Below are positions 16,916 to 25,000 of a stretch of 64,000 nucleotides of DNA, in pieces; the first letter of the stretch is position 1, and each line of letters opens with the position of its first letter. The DNA lies in NCBI RefSeq assembly GCF_014191775.1, contig NZ_JACHXA010000009.1:62001-126000 (forward strand), in the 5' to 3' direction. The notes under the pieces are model-generated. The model had not been told where the DNA came from, searched no databases, and worked only from the letters and a program-made list of their open reading frames with translations. The DNA comes from Limibacillus halophilus. Its GTDB lineage: Bacteria > Pseudomonadota > Alphaproteobacteria > Kiloniellales > CECT-8803. The position numbers and the translations under genes were made by a program.

Positions 16916-17869
16916 TTAACCCAGAATTATGCTTTTGGGCGAGTGTTGCGGCATTTCAACGATTTCTCCCGCCTCATTCAGCCCCCTTTGGCGTGTTTCC
17001 AAGTACCGATGTCCCCCCTCGCTGTAGAAGCGGTAGAGATTATAGTGGGCTGCAGGGCGGTCGCGATAGGGCAGAGCCGAAGCGGAGGGTACGCCAATAA
17101 CGGGAACCGGGCGCGACGGATCCGGGCCCGGCAAAGTGAGATTGACGAAACGGTGATTATGGCCGTGCAGCACGAGTTCGGCCCCGGCGCGGGCAACAAC
17201 CTCCGCAAAGGCCTGTCGGTCGTCGAGGCCTTTGCGACCCGAGGCCGCCTCCGCCAAGGGCGGATGATGGAGCAACACCACCCTGATCAGACCGGCCGAT
17301 CGGGCATCGGCAAGGAGCCGTTCCAGGCCGGCAAGCTGTTCCGGTCCCAGACGCCCGGACGCCAAACCCGGCGCTGTGGCGACGGCGCTGGAGAGGCCAA
17401 TCAAGGCAAGAGGCCCCCGCTTTCGAATGAAGGGGAACGTGCTTGAGCGCGTTTTAGAGCCCGGATCCTGGTCACTTTGCATGTATCCGGCCCAATGGCC
17501 CCAGCCATCGGCCCAGGAAAGATCGATATAGGCGTCATGATTCCCGGGAACTAGAGACACCGTCTCCGGCGTACCCAGACCATCGAGCCAACGCCGGGCC
17601 TGTCGGAACTCGGCGGGTAGGGAAATATTGGTAATGTCACCGGTAACGGCAATGTGGTCGGGGTTCTGTGCCGCCAGGTCCGCGCAGATCCGATCCAGAA
17701 CGTCGCGCCGATGTATGTGCCGCCGTCGCCGTTGCCACGATAGATAGCCGAGAACCCGCTTGCTGGCGAGTTCGCGCCAACCGGGCTGTGGCAGAGGCGG
17801 GACGTGTGGGTCAGACAGATGTGCTAGAAGATACATTGGGCCGTGGCGGTTTGCGTTCAAATATGCCAT
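16916..17869 (-). CDS. calcineurin-like metallophosphoesterase
   Basis: Protein of 317 residues with all metallophosphoesterase motifs: LSDPHV near 18 (D-x-H), VTGDITN near 75 (GD), VPGNHDAY near 107 (GNHD), LLHHPP near 200 and HGHNHRF near 236 (GHxH). It is a cytosolic Fe/Mn/Zn phosphoesterase; CpdA-like and UDP-diacylglucosamine hydrolase-like proteins share this fold. It lies in the sphingolipid block, so a lipid or CDP-intermediate phosphodiester is a possible substrate. ATG at 17836 is an alternative start that puts the first motif close to the N-terminus. Confidence 0.85.
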   Translation of the reverse strand: MAYLNANRHGPMYLLAHLSDPHVPPLPQPGWRELASKRVLGYLSWQRRRRHIHRRDVLDRICADLAAQNPDHIAVTGDITNISLPAEFRQARRWLDGLGTPETVSLVPGNHDAYIDLSWADGWGHWAGYMQSDQDPGSKTRSSTFPFIRKRGPLALIGLSSAVATAPGLASGRLGPEQLAGLERLLADARSAGLIRVVLLHHPPLAEAASGRKGLDDRQAFAEVVARAGAELVLHGHNHRFVNLTLPGPDPSRPVPVIGVPSASALPYRDRPAAHYNLYRFYSEGGHRYLETRQRGLNEAGEIVEMPQHSPKSIILG

Positions 17870-17886
17870 TGTGATGATAGGGCTTT

Positions 17887-18672
17887 GTGCTCATTGAAGA
17901 CCATCCCACTTTTATCCTGAACAGAGGTTTTCGGACGTTGAAAGCAGTGATCCTGTCCGCCGGTCAGGGCAAGAGGTTGTTGCCTCTGACCGAGAATACC
18001 CCAAAAGCGTTGCTTGATATCCAGGGCCGTCCGCTTTTTGCGTGGCAGGTCGATTCTCTTGCGGCTAATGGCGTAACGGAAATTGTTTTCGTGACGGGGT
18101 ACAATAGCGAACTTTTCGATAAGTCTCTTGAAGACTTGGCGCCGCGCTACCCGCAGGTCAAGCTGCGTAGCCTTTTCAATCCCTTTTATTCAGTGGCCGA
18201 CAATCTGGCGAGTTGCTGGATGGCGCGCTCTGAGCTTCAGGGCGACGTATTCTTGATCAATGGCGATACGTTGTTCCACCGCGATCTTGCCGCGCGGGTG
18301 GTCACCAGCCCCGACGCGCCGATTACCTTGGCCATCGATCAGAAGGCTCAGTACGACGAGGATGACATGAAGGTCGGGCTCGACGGCACCCGGTTGATTG
18401 CCATCGGCAAAACGCTGACTGCGGAGCAGACCCAGGCCGAGTCCATAGGGTTTCTTTTCTTCCGTAAATCCGGCTCCGCTCGCTTCGTGCAAATGCTAGA
18501 GGACTGGATGCGCGACGGTGAAGGCCTGCGGCGCTGGTACCTCTCGGCGATCCACGCGCTTTCCTCGGAAATCGATATCCAGACCCGGCTTATTGCGGGT
18601 CTCGAGTGGTGCGAGGTGGATTATCCGCAGGATCACCAGCGGGCTCAGGAGATGTTGTCGGCCTGGCCTTGA
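17887..18672 (+). CDS. LicC-like NTP (probably CTP) nucleotidyltransferase
   Basis: GT-A-fold nucleotidyltransferase of up to 261 residues. The signature LKAVILSAGQGKRLLPLT is followed by PKALLDIQGRPL, and LINGDTLF holds the metal-binding Asp. It resembles phosphocholine and other small-head-group cytidylyltransferases. The listed start is GTG; a TTG at 17938 would begin right at the signature, is closer to the family norm and has AGAGG upstream. It points away from the phosphoesterase, so the 17-68-base gap must hold both promoters. It could produce a CDP-activated acid such as CDP-glycerate for the anionic head group; this is inference from context. Confidence 0.78.
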   Translation: MLIEDHPTFILNRGFRTLKAVILSAGQGKRLLPLTENTPKALLDIQGRPLFAWQVDSLAANGVTEIVFVTGYNSELFDKSLEDLAPRYPQVKLRSLFNPFYSVADNLASCWMARSELQGDVFLINGDTLFHRDLAARVVTSPDAPITLAIDQKAQYDEDDMKVGLDGTRLIAIGKTLTAEQTQAESIGFLFFRKSGSARFVQMLEDWMRDGEGLRRWYLSAIHALSSEIDIQTRLIAGLEWCEVDYPQDHQRAQEMLSAWP

Positions 18673-19457
18673 GTCAGAATGGATTCCACCAGCTTTAAAT
18701 CCTCGAGCGTATCGACATCGATGCCGACCAGGGGATCCGGGTGGTGAAAAGCAGCGATCTTGCAATCGGCGAGCTTGCTCAAACGATCCAGTGCCCGCTG
18801 CAAAGAGAGCCTTCCCAGCAGATAAGATAACAACAGGCCCAGCCCAAAGCGCCGCAGAATGCGTAAGGGCCGCTTCCGGTCTGCCTCGACACTCCGCCAA
18901 AGCGTCAGCAGGTTTCGAGCAGGCTTCCCGCGCATCAGGAAAAGATTGCAGCCTGCTACCTTTTGGTCACTGAAACGCCAAGCCGTTCTCTTGACCTCGG
19001 GGAAGCGGCGCTGCAAGGCTTCCACATCGGCCAGCGCGGCCACGAAATCGGCATCTTCAGGCGCGCCGTCCAGGAACGTCTTGATCTGACCGGCCTGGAG
19101 CAAAGCGTGGTCGGCGGTCGTCAGCAGAACCCCGGTTTCTTCGGGGAGCTTTGCGAGAGCCTCCAGCACGCTGCTGGCGGGGCTTCCCGACGGGGCCAGA
19201 ATCCGGAGTTGCCCGAGCGCATTGATCCGCTGGGCCGTCTCGCTCTTGCGCACCGCTTCCGGGGCATCGCTGACCACCAGAATTTGGTTGAAGCGCTCAC
19301 TTTCGTGTAACGCATTCAAGACTCGCGACAGCATTTGCTTGCCGCCAACTTCCACCATCCATTTATCGGGTAATCCGAGAGCATTGGCGAGTGGATCGCC
19401 GCTCCTGCGGCGTCCGGCCAACACGATGGCCGCGAGTTTCTCCGTGGCGCTGGTCAC
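18645..19457 (-). CDS. MobA-like NTP transferase domain protein
   Basis: Nucleotidyltransferase-fold protein of 270 residues with the VLAGRRRSGDPLANALGLPDKW loop near residues 12-34 and LLTTADHALL near residue 95. The usual GGxSxRMG-type loop is altered to AGRRRSGDP, which is common in uncharacterised members beside bacterial ceramide synthase genes. Its start overlaps the stop of the ceramide synthase gene (ATGA), so it is translationally coupled. Its 3' end overlaps the convergent LicC-like gene by 28 bases. Function is unknown; head-group activation is possible. Confidence 0.7.
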   Translation of the reverse strand: MTSATEKLAAIVLAGRRRSGDPLANALGLPDKWMVEVGGKQMLSRVLNALHESERFNQILVVSDAPEAVRKSETAQRINALGQLRILAPSGSPASSVLEALAKLPEETGVLLTTADHALLQAGQIKTFLDGAPEDADFVAALADVEALQRRFPEVKRTAWRFSDQKVAGCNLFLMRGKPARNLLTLWRSVEADRKRPLRILRRFGLGLLLSYLLGRLSLQRALDRLSKLADCKIAAFHHPDPLVGIDVDTLEDLKLVESILTQGQADNIS

Positions 19458-20599
19458 AGCAAGTCCTTCTCGTAAACCCGGTAGGTCTTGTAGATTTCAG
19501 CACCCATCGCCTCGATGATCTTATGAGTCCCGTGGTTGTCTTCCAGCACCCAGCCAAGCTCGGCATTAACGTTGCCTCGACCTTGATGGAAAATGCGGAC
19601 ATTCTCGATGATACCTAGAGCAAGAGCCGCACCGAGATTTGTCGATTGATACTTTTGACGCACGCCCATCAAAGGCATGCGCACGGATTCCACACCGGAA
19701 ACCTTCAGCCGCCACAACAGCTTTACCCAGTTGAACGGGAAGAGCCGTCCGCCGAAATCGCGAATTGCTTCGTTAATGTTGGGAAGCGTCACCACCATGG
19801 CCGCTGCTTCTCCGTCTATCTCGGCAATGCAGCCGAATTCGGGAGTGATGATCGGCTTTATGGTTTTGGCGAGGTTGTTGATCTCGGACTCGGTCATGGG
19901 GACGAATCCCCAGTTGCCGGACCAAGCGTCGTTGAAGATATCGACGATGAGATTTAGATCGCGTTCGAAGTTCTTCCAATCAATGGCGCGGAACTCCACG
20001 TCGACCCCGCGCAGCGCTCTGTTCACCAGCTTGTCGGTGAGCGGGGGGCGCGAATTCAACGACCCATAGGCGTAGGCCACCATGTCCTTGGCCTTACCAT
20101 AGCCTTGCTCTTCAACCCGGGGGCCGTAATAGGGCTGGGCGTGCCCCATCATGACGTATGGCGGCGTGTCGAATCCGTCGATCAACAAACCGGTTTCCTC
20201 GTTGATGGATAGGCTGAAAGGACCCAGCGCCCGTTTCATCCCGCGTTGCTTGAGCCAGGACTCCGCGGTCTCAAAAAGCGCTGCAAATACCGCCGGGTCG
20301 TCGACAGCGTCGAGAAACCCGAAGTGTCCGGTCCAATCTTGGTAGCGTTCCAGATAAATGCTATCGATCTGGGCGCTGATTCGACCGACGCAATCTTCCC
20401 CGCGATAAGCAAGCCAGAAGGCCGCTTCGGCGTGCTCGAAATAGGGGTTGTGCTTCGGGCTGAGGTTCAGCAACCGCTCCAATGTGAGTTGGGGAATGTA
20501 GTTTGGGTCCGACGCCATGATGCGGGCGGGCAACCGAACAAAGCGCTTCAGGTCGCGGCGGTTTGCGACGGGAACGACGCTGATCTCGCTGTGTGGCAT
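19454..20599 (-). CDS. bcerS: bacterial ceramide synthase (GNAT-fold N-acyltransferase)
   Basis: Protein of 381 residues with the layout of the family linked to bacterial sphingolipids: the N-terminal RDLKRFVRLPARIMASDPNYIPQL stretch, a central ALGPFSLSINEETGLLIDGFDTPPYVMMGHAQPYY region, and a GNAT-like C-terminal half. Bacterial ceramide synthases acylate the amine of 3-ketosphinganine and are unrelated to eukaryotic TLC-domain enzymes. The start at 20599 is 11 bases after the hydroxylase stop; longer frames run into that gene. In Caulobacter the equivalent gene also sits a few genes away from spt, as here. Confidence 0.82.
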   Translation of the reverse strand: MPHSEISVVPVANRRDLKRFVRLPARIMASDPNYIPQLTLERLLNLSPKHNPYFEHAEAAFWLAYRGEDCVGRISAQIDSIYLERYQDWTGHFGFLDAVDDPAVFAALFETAESWLKQRGMKRALGPFSLSINEETGLLIDGFDTPPYVMMGHAQPYYGPRVEEQGYGKAKDMVAYAYGSLNSRPPLTDKLVNRALRGVDVEFRAIDWKNFERDLNLIVDIFNDAWSGNWGFVPMTESEINNLAKTIKPIITPEFGCIAEIDGEAAAMVVTLPNINEAIRDFGGRLFPFNWVKLLWRLKVSGVESVRMPLMGVRQKYQSTNLGAALALGIIENVRIFHQGRGNVNAELGWVLEDNHGTHKIIEAMGAEIYKTYRVYEKDLL

Positions 20600-20609
20600 C
20601 AAAAGTGCT

Positions 20610-21377
20610 CTACGCCGCTTCTGGAGTATCCGTCTTGCGGGGCGCCTCGTCCCGTCGCTCCGGCGAAAGGCGCGCAACCCACGGATAACGCTCCGCCTCT
20701 TGGGCGGTATAGCCCAGGTTGAAGACGGTTGCGCTTCGGGCGATGTCCTTGGGACGAGCGTAATAGGTGCCGAGCATCTTGTCGGCGGCAAAATTCGTGA
20801 TACCGAAATTGCCCTGCTCGTTATGGAAGTGGTGAGCCAGGTGCAACTTCTTAATCTGCTTCAACCATTCATATTCGGGTTTGAAAGGTAGGTGCTGAAT
20901 GCAATGGCAGAACTCGTAAAAGCAGGTGGTGATGAGCCCTGACGCCAAGGCCGCCGCGGCGCCGCCCGGTCCGGCCAAGACCCAACCGATCGGCAAGGTC
21001 ACGACCAAAATGGTCGGTAGCGTCGTGTAGAGCGCACCGAACAGAATGCCTAAATCGTTGGGGTCCTGATGGTGATCGAAATGAATGCGCTTCCACAGGC
21101 TGGCGGTCGCGGCGCTTTTGTAAAGATAGCGGCCGTGCAGCACGAAGCGGTGCAGCAGGTACCAGATGAAGGGGTAGACGGGCACCACCAGGGCCGCGGC
21201 GAACAGCGACATGACCGTATCTTGGTTCCAGGCGACGGCAGCAATGATCGAGAGGACCGCCAGCAGCAGATAGGCCATGATGGCATAGTAGGTGAAGTAG
21301 GCCCGCACTAGGTCGCCCAGCGTCATCTTGTCCAAAAAATACTTGCGCGCCGACCAGACGCCCCAGCGGATTTCCAC
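20610..21377 (-). CDS. sterol desaturase / fatty acid hydroxylase-family protein
   Basis: Integral membrane di-iron enzyme of 255 residues. Hydrophobic segments are at about 28-50, 55-75 and 112-155. Histidine clusters include HRFVLH (76-81), HFDHH (99-103), a central EFCHCIQH, and HLAHHFHNEQGNFG. This family adds hydroxyls to lipid chains, including sphingoid bases and ceramide acyl chains in eukaryotes and some bacteria. It lies directly upstream of the ceramide synthase in the same transcript. Target chain and position are unknown. Confidence 0.85.
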   Translation of the reverse strand: MEIRWGVWSARKYFLDKMTLGDLVRAYFTYYAIMAYLLLAVLSIIAAVAWNQDTVMSLFAAALVVPVYPFIWYLLHRFVLHGRYLYKSAATASLWKRIHFDHHQDPNDLGILFGALYTTLPTILVVTLPIGWVLAGPGGAAAALASGLITTCFYEFCHCIQHLPFKPEYEWLKQIKKLHLAHHFHNEQGNFGITNFAADKMLGTYYARPKDIARSATVFNLGYTAQEAERYPWVARLSPERRDEAPRKTDTPEAA

Positions 21378-21487
21378 TCTGCTGCTCTCCTGTATTGAGA
21401 ATCTGCCGTAAAGATAGTCTCCATGGGCCTTTTCAGCAAGGCTAGGTCAGGTCTTGGTTCATCGCTAAGCAGTCCAGGGCGTCCAGG

Positions 21488-22243
21488 TCAGAAACGGCCG
21501 AGCCCGCGTGGTTTCAACTTGTTGGCCCAATAGCGGACACCCGCCCGCCCGCCGCCGGCTAGATCCTGCGACGATTGGGGGGTTAAGTCGTCGTCCAGTT
21601 GATAGATTCGGGGGATGGCGGTGGCAATACGAAAGGCCGCACTGGCTTCATCGTCTAGGTTCTCGATCACCCGGGCCAGCCCGCGTATGGAACTGGTATG
21701 GGCCACCACCAGTACGCGTTTCCCGGCCTTTAGAGCCGGGCCGATCTCCTCCTCGAACACTGGCCGCACCCGCGCCGCGGCGTCGCCCAGGCTCTCACCC
21801 CTGGGTAGGCGCGTCGGGTCGATGTCGGCGAAACGCGCGACCTGCTCCAGCCACCGCGGATCATCGTCTTCCAGTAGCGGCGGCACCGCATGGTAGTCGC
21901 GCCGCCAAGCCACGACCTGCGCATTTCCGTGCTCTGCAATTGCGGCGGGACGCGTCACTTCTTGTAGTTGTCCGTAGTGGCGTTCGTTGAGTCGCCAATC
22001 GACAACGACCGGCAGCGTTTCAGCCGCCATCGTTTCGGTAATCGCCTCCAGGGTTTCCCGCGCCCGCAGCAGCCGCGAACAGTAAGCGACATCGAACTCC
22101 AGGTTCGCGCGCCGCAGGGTTTGGGCGGCTTTCCGCGCCTCTGTCCACCCAGCCACGCTGAGCGGTGTATCGCCCCAACCTGCGAAGCGATTTTCCTGAC
22201 CCCAACGCGTGGCGCCGTGACGTATGAGAACAAGTGTTGGCAT
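21488..22243 (-). CDS. phosphoglycerate mutase family protein (dPGM/GpmA-type)
   Basis: Histidine phosphatase fold protein of 251 residues. The catalytic RHG is at residues 8-10 (H9) in LVLIRHGATRWGQENRFAGWGD. The LNERHYGQLQ motif that distinguishes true 2,3-bisphosphoglycerate-dependent mutases follows, and VVAHTSSIRGLAR supplies the second catalytic His. It interconverts 2- and 3-phosphoglycerate. Its place at the head of the minus-strand sphingolipid block could supply 3-phosphoglycerate for a phosphoglycerate head group. The insert near 100-130 differs somewhat from E. coli GpmA. Confidence 0.85.
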   Translation of the reverse strand: MPTLVLIRHGATRWGQENRFAGWGDTPLSVAGWTEARKAAQTLRRANLEFDVAYCSRLLRARETLEAITETMAAETLPVVVDWRLNERHYGQLQEVTRPAAIAEHGNAQVVAWRRDYHAVPPLLEDDDPRWLEQVARFADIDPTRLPRGESLGDAAARVRPVFEEEIGPALKAGKRVLVVAHTSSIRGLARVIENLDDEASAAFRIATAIPRIYQLDDDLTPQSSQDLAGGGRAGVRYWANKLKPRGLGRF

Positions 22244-22447
22244 AATAAAGCGATTCTGTGATGTTAGCGGCCCAATGAAGAGCCTAAGGGTCGTGTGGCC
22301 CGGAGGCCTTCTTCTGGAGTTTTATCGCCTCCAAGACGCTTTTTATACCGCCCATTTGCTTGTGGAAAAAGGTCGGGGGCGGCATACCACGGGGCCTATC
22401 GGTTGGACACCCGCTTAGTTGCTTGCAAGGACGGCCGTAGGAACGAA

Positions 22448-23602
22448 ATGTCGGCACCAGAGACGCCAAGAGATAAAGTCACGCAAAGGTCGAAGAAATC
22501 CGAACCAAAAGTGTGGCTGTTACTAGACGACCGCCCGGGTCATCGTACCCAGGTGCGCGGCCTGGCGCGTCTGCTGGGCGTGACTGGCGTGGAAAAGCAA
22601 ATGGTTTTTTCCTGGCTCAACAAGCTGCCCAACCCCTTATTGGGCGGCAGCTTGCTATCTGTCGACACCGACAAGAGCGCACCATTGGAAGCGCCTTGGC
22701 CGGATTTGGTGATCGCCATGGGGCGTCGCTCGGTGCCACCGGCGCGGTGGATCAAGAAGCAAAGCGGCGGTCGCACCCGAATCGTCCTGTTGGGGCGCAA
22801 GGCCGCCAACGGCATGGCGGATGTCGACCTAGCCCTGGTCTGCGCGCATTTTCAGCTTCCCCCCCACGCACATCGGCGCACCATCGTGTCGCCGCCGACG
22901 CAGGTGCATGCGGCCTTGCTAGAGGCCGAATTGGCGCGGTTTGGCGACCCCCTCCGTGAATTGCCGTCGCCGTGCGCCCTGTTCCTCATAGGCGGCCCGA
23001 CCGCGCAGCATCGCCTGACGGCGACCTTTGCGGGCACGATGGCCGCCGCAGTTGCTTCCGCCGCAAAGAAAGCCGAATTAAGTCTGGCAATCGTCACGAG
23101 CCGCCGCACGCCAGAATCCGCAATCCATGCGATCCGAGAGGCCGCGCCCGACGCTCACCTTCATCTTTGGCGACCTGATGCCGCCGATAATCCCTATCTC
23201 GCCTACCTCGCCGCGGCCGATTGCCTTGTCGTCACGGGCGAGAGTGAGTCGATGCTGGCCGAGGCGGTTGCCACCGAGAAGCCGCTGACGATCTATCCAT
23301 TGGAGCCGCGACCCTTGACGGCTAAACAGCGCATGATTGCGAGTCTGACGCGCAGGGCCGAAGGGCGGGGCCCGCTGGCCACGGGTGTCAGATTTCTGAT
23401 CGGACACGGCTGGATGACGCCGCTGCGCGATCTGGACTTGATGCACCAGCTGCTGAAGGCGGAAGGGCGGGGCGAGCTGTTCGCCGGTAATATCAACCTG
23501 GCGGCGCCAAGGCCTTCAAGTCCGTTTGCGGATGTTTCCGATCAGGTCTGGAAACTACTCGGCGAGGATGTGCGATTCGGCGAAGGGTCCGATGATGCAT
23601 AG
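22448..23602 (+). CDS. ELM1/DUF1022-family protein (GT-B-like fold)
   Basis: Protein of 384 residues with the family start VWLLLDDRPGHRTQVRGLARLLG and a C-terminal Rossmann half (LVVTGESESMLAEAVATEKPLTIYPLE) resembling GT-B glycosyltransferases. The family takes its name from plant mitochondrial fission ELM1; bacterial members occur in surface-polysaccharide and LPS loci and have no proven reaction. Start at 22448 was chosen over the longer frame at 22295, which lacks family similarity in its first part. It overlaps the next gene by ATGATGCATAG. Confidence 0.8.
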   Translation: MSAPETPRDKVTQRSKKSEPKVWLLLDDRPGHRTQVRGLARLLGVTGVEKQMVFSWLNKLPNPLLGGSLLSVDTDKSAPLEAPWPDLVIAMGRRSVPPARWIKKQSGGRTRIVLLGRKAANGMADVDLALVCAHFQLPPHAHRRTIVSPPTQVHAALLEAELARFGDPLRELPSPCALFLIGGPTAQHRLTATFAGTMAAAVASAAKKAELSLAIVTSRRTPESAIHAIREAAPDAHLHLWRPDAADNPYLAYLAAADCLVVTGESESMLAEAVATEKPLTIYPLEPRPLTAKQRMIASLTRRAEGRGPLATGVRFLIGHGWMTPLRDLDLMHQLLKAEGRGELFAGNINLAAPRPSSPFADVSDQVWKLLGEDVRFGEGSDDA

Positions 23603-24911
23603 AGGTTGCAAGGACATTGCTTCTCGGTTGGGGTTCCCAAAACCGCTGGACGAACGGGCAATTTGGTTCTTCGGCGCAAGCCGGGATGACTTCGAGCGCG
23701 CGGCGCCATTGATCGAGGGACTCTCAGGGCGCGACACGCGGTTGGCAGTCCTCCTGACCGTTTCGCCGGGCGGGAATGGCGGGCAGGCCGCGACCCTTTC
23801 TGATTGGCTTGAAACACGGTTCCCGTCAGCGCGGATAGTCCCCGCGCCGTTTGGCAATGCGCTATCACTTAAGCTTTTTCTGCCGCGCTTGAGGCTGCGG
23901 GCCGCGGTTTTTCTGGAAGGCCCCGGTCGCCCCGACGGCCGCTTGGTAGACGGGCTTCGCGCACGGGGCATTTCGCTGGTTGGCGTAGCCGGACCTACGA
24001 CGCCGGGTGACGCCTTTCCAGATAGCCTGAAAAGACTGCTGGAGCGGGTCTTCCTGATTGGCGCGACGCCTGCGCAAGCCCGATCGGACCAGAACCCGCC
24101 GCTGGAGCCGTTGGATGCAGAGGCTTGTGTCGCCCGATTACAGGCCATCATGGCCCGCGATCTGAAAGCATCAGGCTCCGCATCGCGCAAGGGGCTGGCC
24201 GGGAAACTGCTCAATCTGACCGAACGCGATCAATGGAATGAACGCCTTGCATGGCGGATGAAGCGGTATCGCGGGTTGGAGGAACTGTCAGGAATTCTCG
24301 GTGCGCCGCAGACGATCCTCTGTCTGGGCAACGGACCTTCGTCGGAAGACCCGTCGTTGAAGGATTTGTCCTACGATGCCCTGTTCCGAGTCAATCATTC
24401 GTGGCTGGAACGCGGCTTTCTCGCGCAACCTGATGTGGTCTTCACCGGTGCCAAGCAAAGTCTCAGAGTTGTTCGGCAGGCTATTTTCGGCTTGCAGTCG
24501 CGAGGTGCTGAATCGCGTCTGGTACGCGAACGCGTGTTCAACCCGCTGTTGCCCGCCAGCCGGTTTTTCCATGTTGGCGATACGACACCATTGCTTTGGG
24601 ACTTCGATTGGGAACATTTGCGCCCAACGAATGGCGCTTGCATGCTGGCGACAGCGGTTGCCTTGCGCCCTCAGCGATTGATTGTCGCAGGCGTCGACCT
24701 GTTCCAGCATCCCGAAGGCAGCTATCCGGGGGACAAAACGACAGCCAACGCCTATTCGCCCGGGCACAGCCGCGAGAAGGAGCAAGCCTTCATTCTGCAA
24801 CTACTGGCCCGCTATCCGGGTGAGCTGACAATTGTCAGCAAGGTATTGAAGGAAGCTTGGGAAGAATACCGGGCGCAAGTTGATGTGACACAAGCCGGAC
24901 GCACCATCTAG
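23592..24911 (+). CDS. Kdo-transferase-like N-domain joined to a sialyltransferase-like (GT29-type) C-domain
   Basis: Protein of 439 residues. The first 190 resemble the N-terminal half of Kdo transferase (WFFGASRDDFERAAPLIEGL and later GISLVGVAG). From about residue 250 there is LCLGNGPSSEDPSL followed by FRVNHSW, like the nucleotide-sugar L-motif of GT29 sialyltransferases, and then TNGACMLATAVAL with IVAGVDLF. It lacks the C-terminal nucleotide-binding half of a true Kdo transferase. It probably adds a sugar acid or related residue to a surface glycan. The start overlaps the ELM1-like gene, implying coupling. Confidence 0.65.
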   Translation: MMHRGCKDIASRLGFPKPLDERAIWFFGASRDDFERAAPLIEGLSGRDTRLAVLLTVSPGGNGGQAATLSDWLETRFPSARIVPAPFGNALSLKLFLPRLRLRAAVFLEGPGRPDGRLVDGLRARGISLVGVAGPTTPGDAFPDSLKRLLERVFLIGATPAQARSDQNPPLEPLDAEACVARLQAIMARDLKASGSASRKGLAGKLLNLTERDQWNERLAWRMKRYRGLEELSGILGAPQTILCLGNGPSSEDPSLKDLSYDALFRVNHSWLERGFLAQPDVVFTGAKQSLRVVRQAIFGLQSRGAESRLVRERVFNPLLPASRFFHVGDTTPLLWDFDWEHLRPTNGACMLATAVALRPQRLIVAGVDLFQHPEGSYPGDKTTANAYSPGHSREKEQAFILQLLARYPGELTIVSKVLKEAWEEYRAQVDVTQAGRTI

Positions 24912-24913
24912 CA

Positions 24914-24993
24914 TTGGCGACGGGCGCTTCCATATTCTATAAGCTAAAACCGATAGACGGATTTCAGATTGGAGCCGCCTGCCGATAAGGCAG
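24914..24993 (+). promoter_or_regulatory. weak candidate promoter and leader hairpin before the GT/methyltransferase gene
   Basis: TTGGCG (24914-24919), an 18-base spacer and TATAAG (24938-24943) resemble a sigma70 promoter. A small hairpin CTGCC-GATAA-GGCAG (24979-24993) ends eight bases before the TTG start codon at 25001. Both are sequence resemblances only. Confidence 0.3.
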
Positions 24994-25000
24994 ACGTGAA

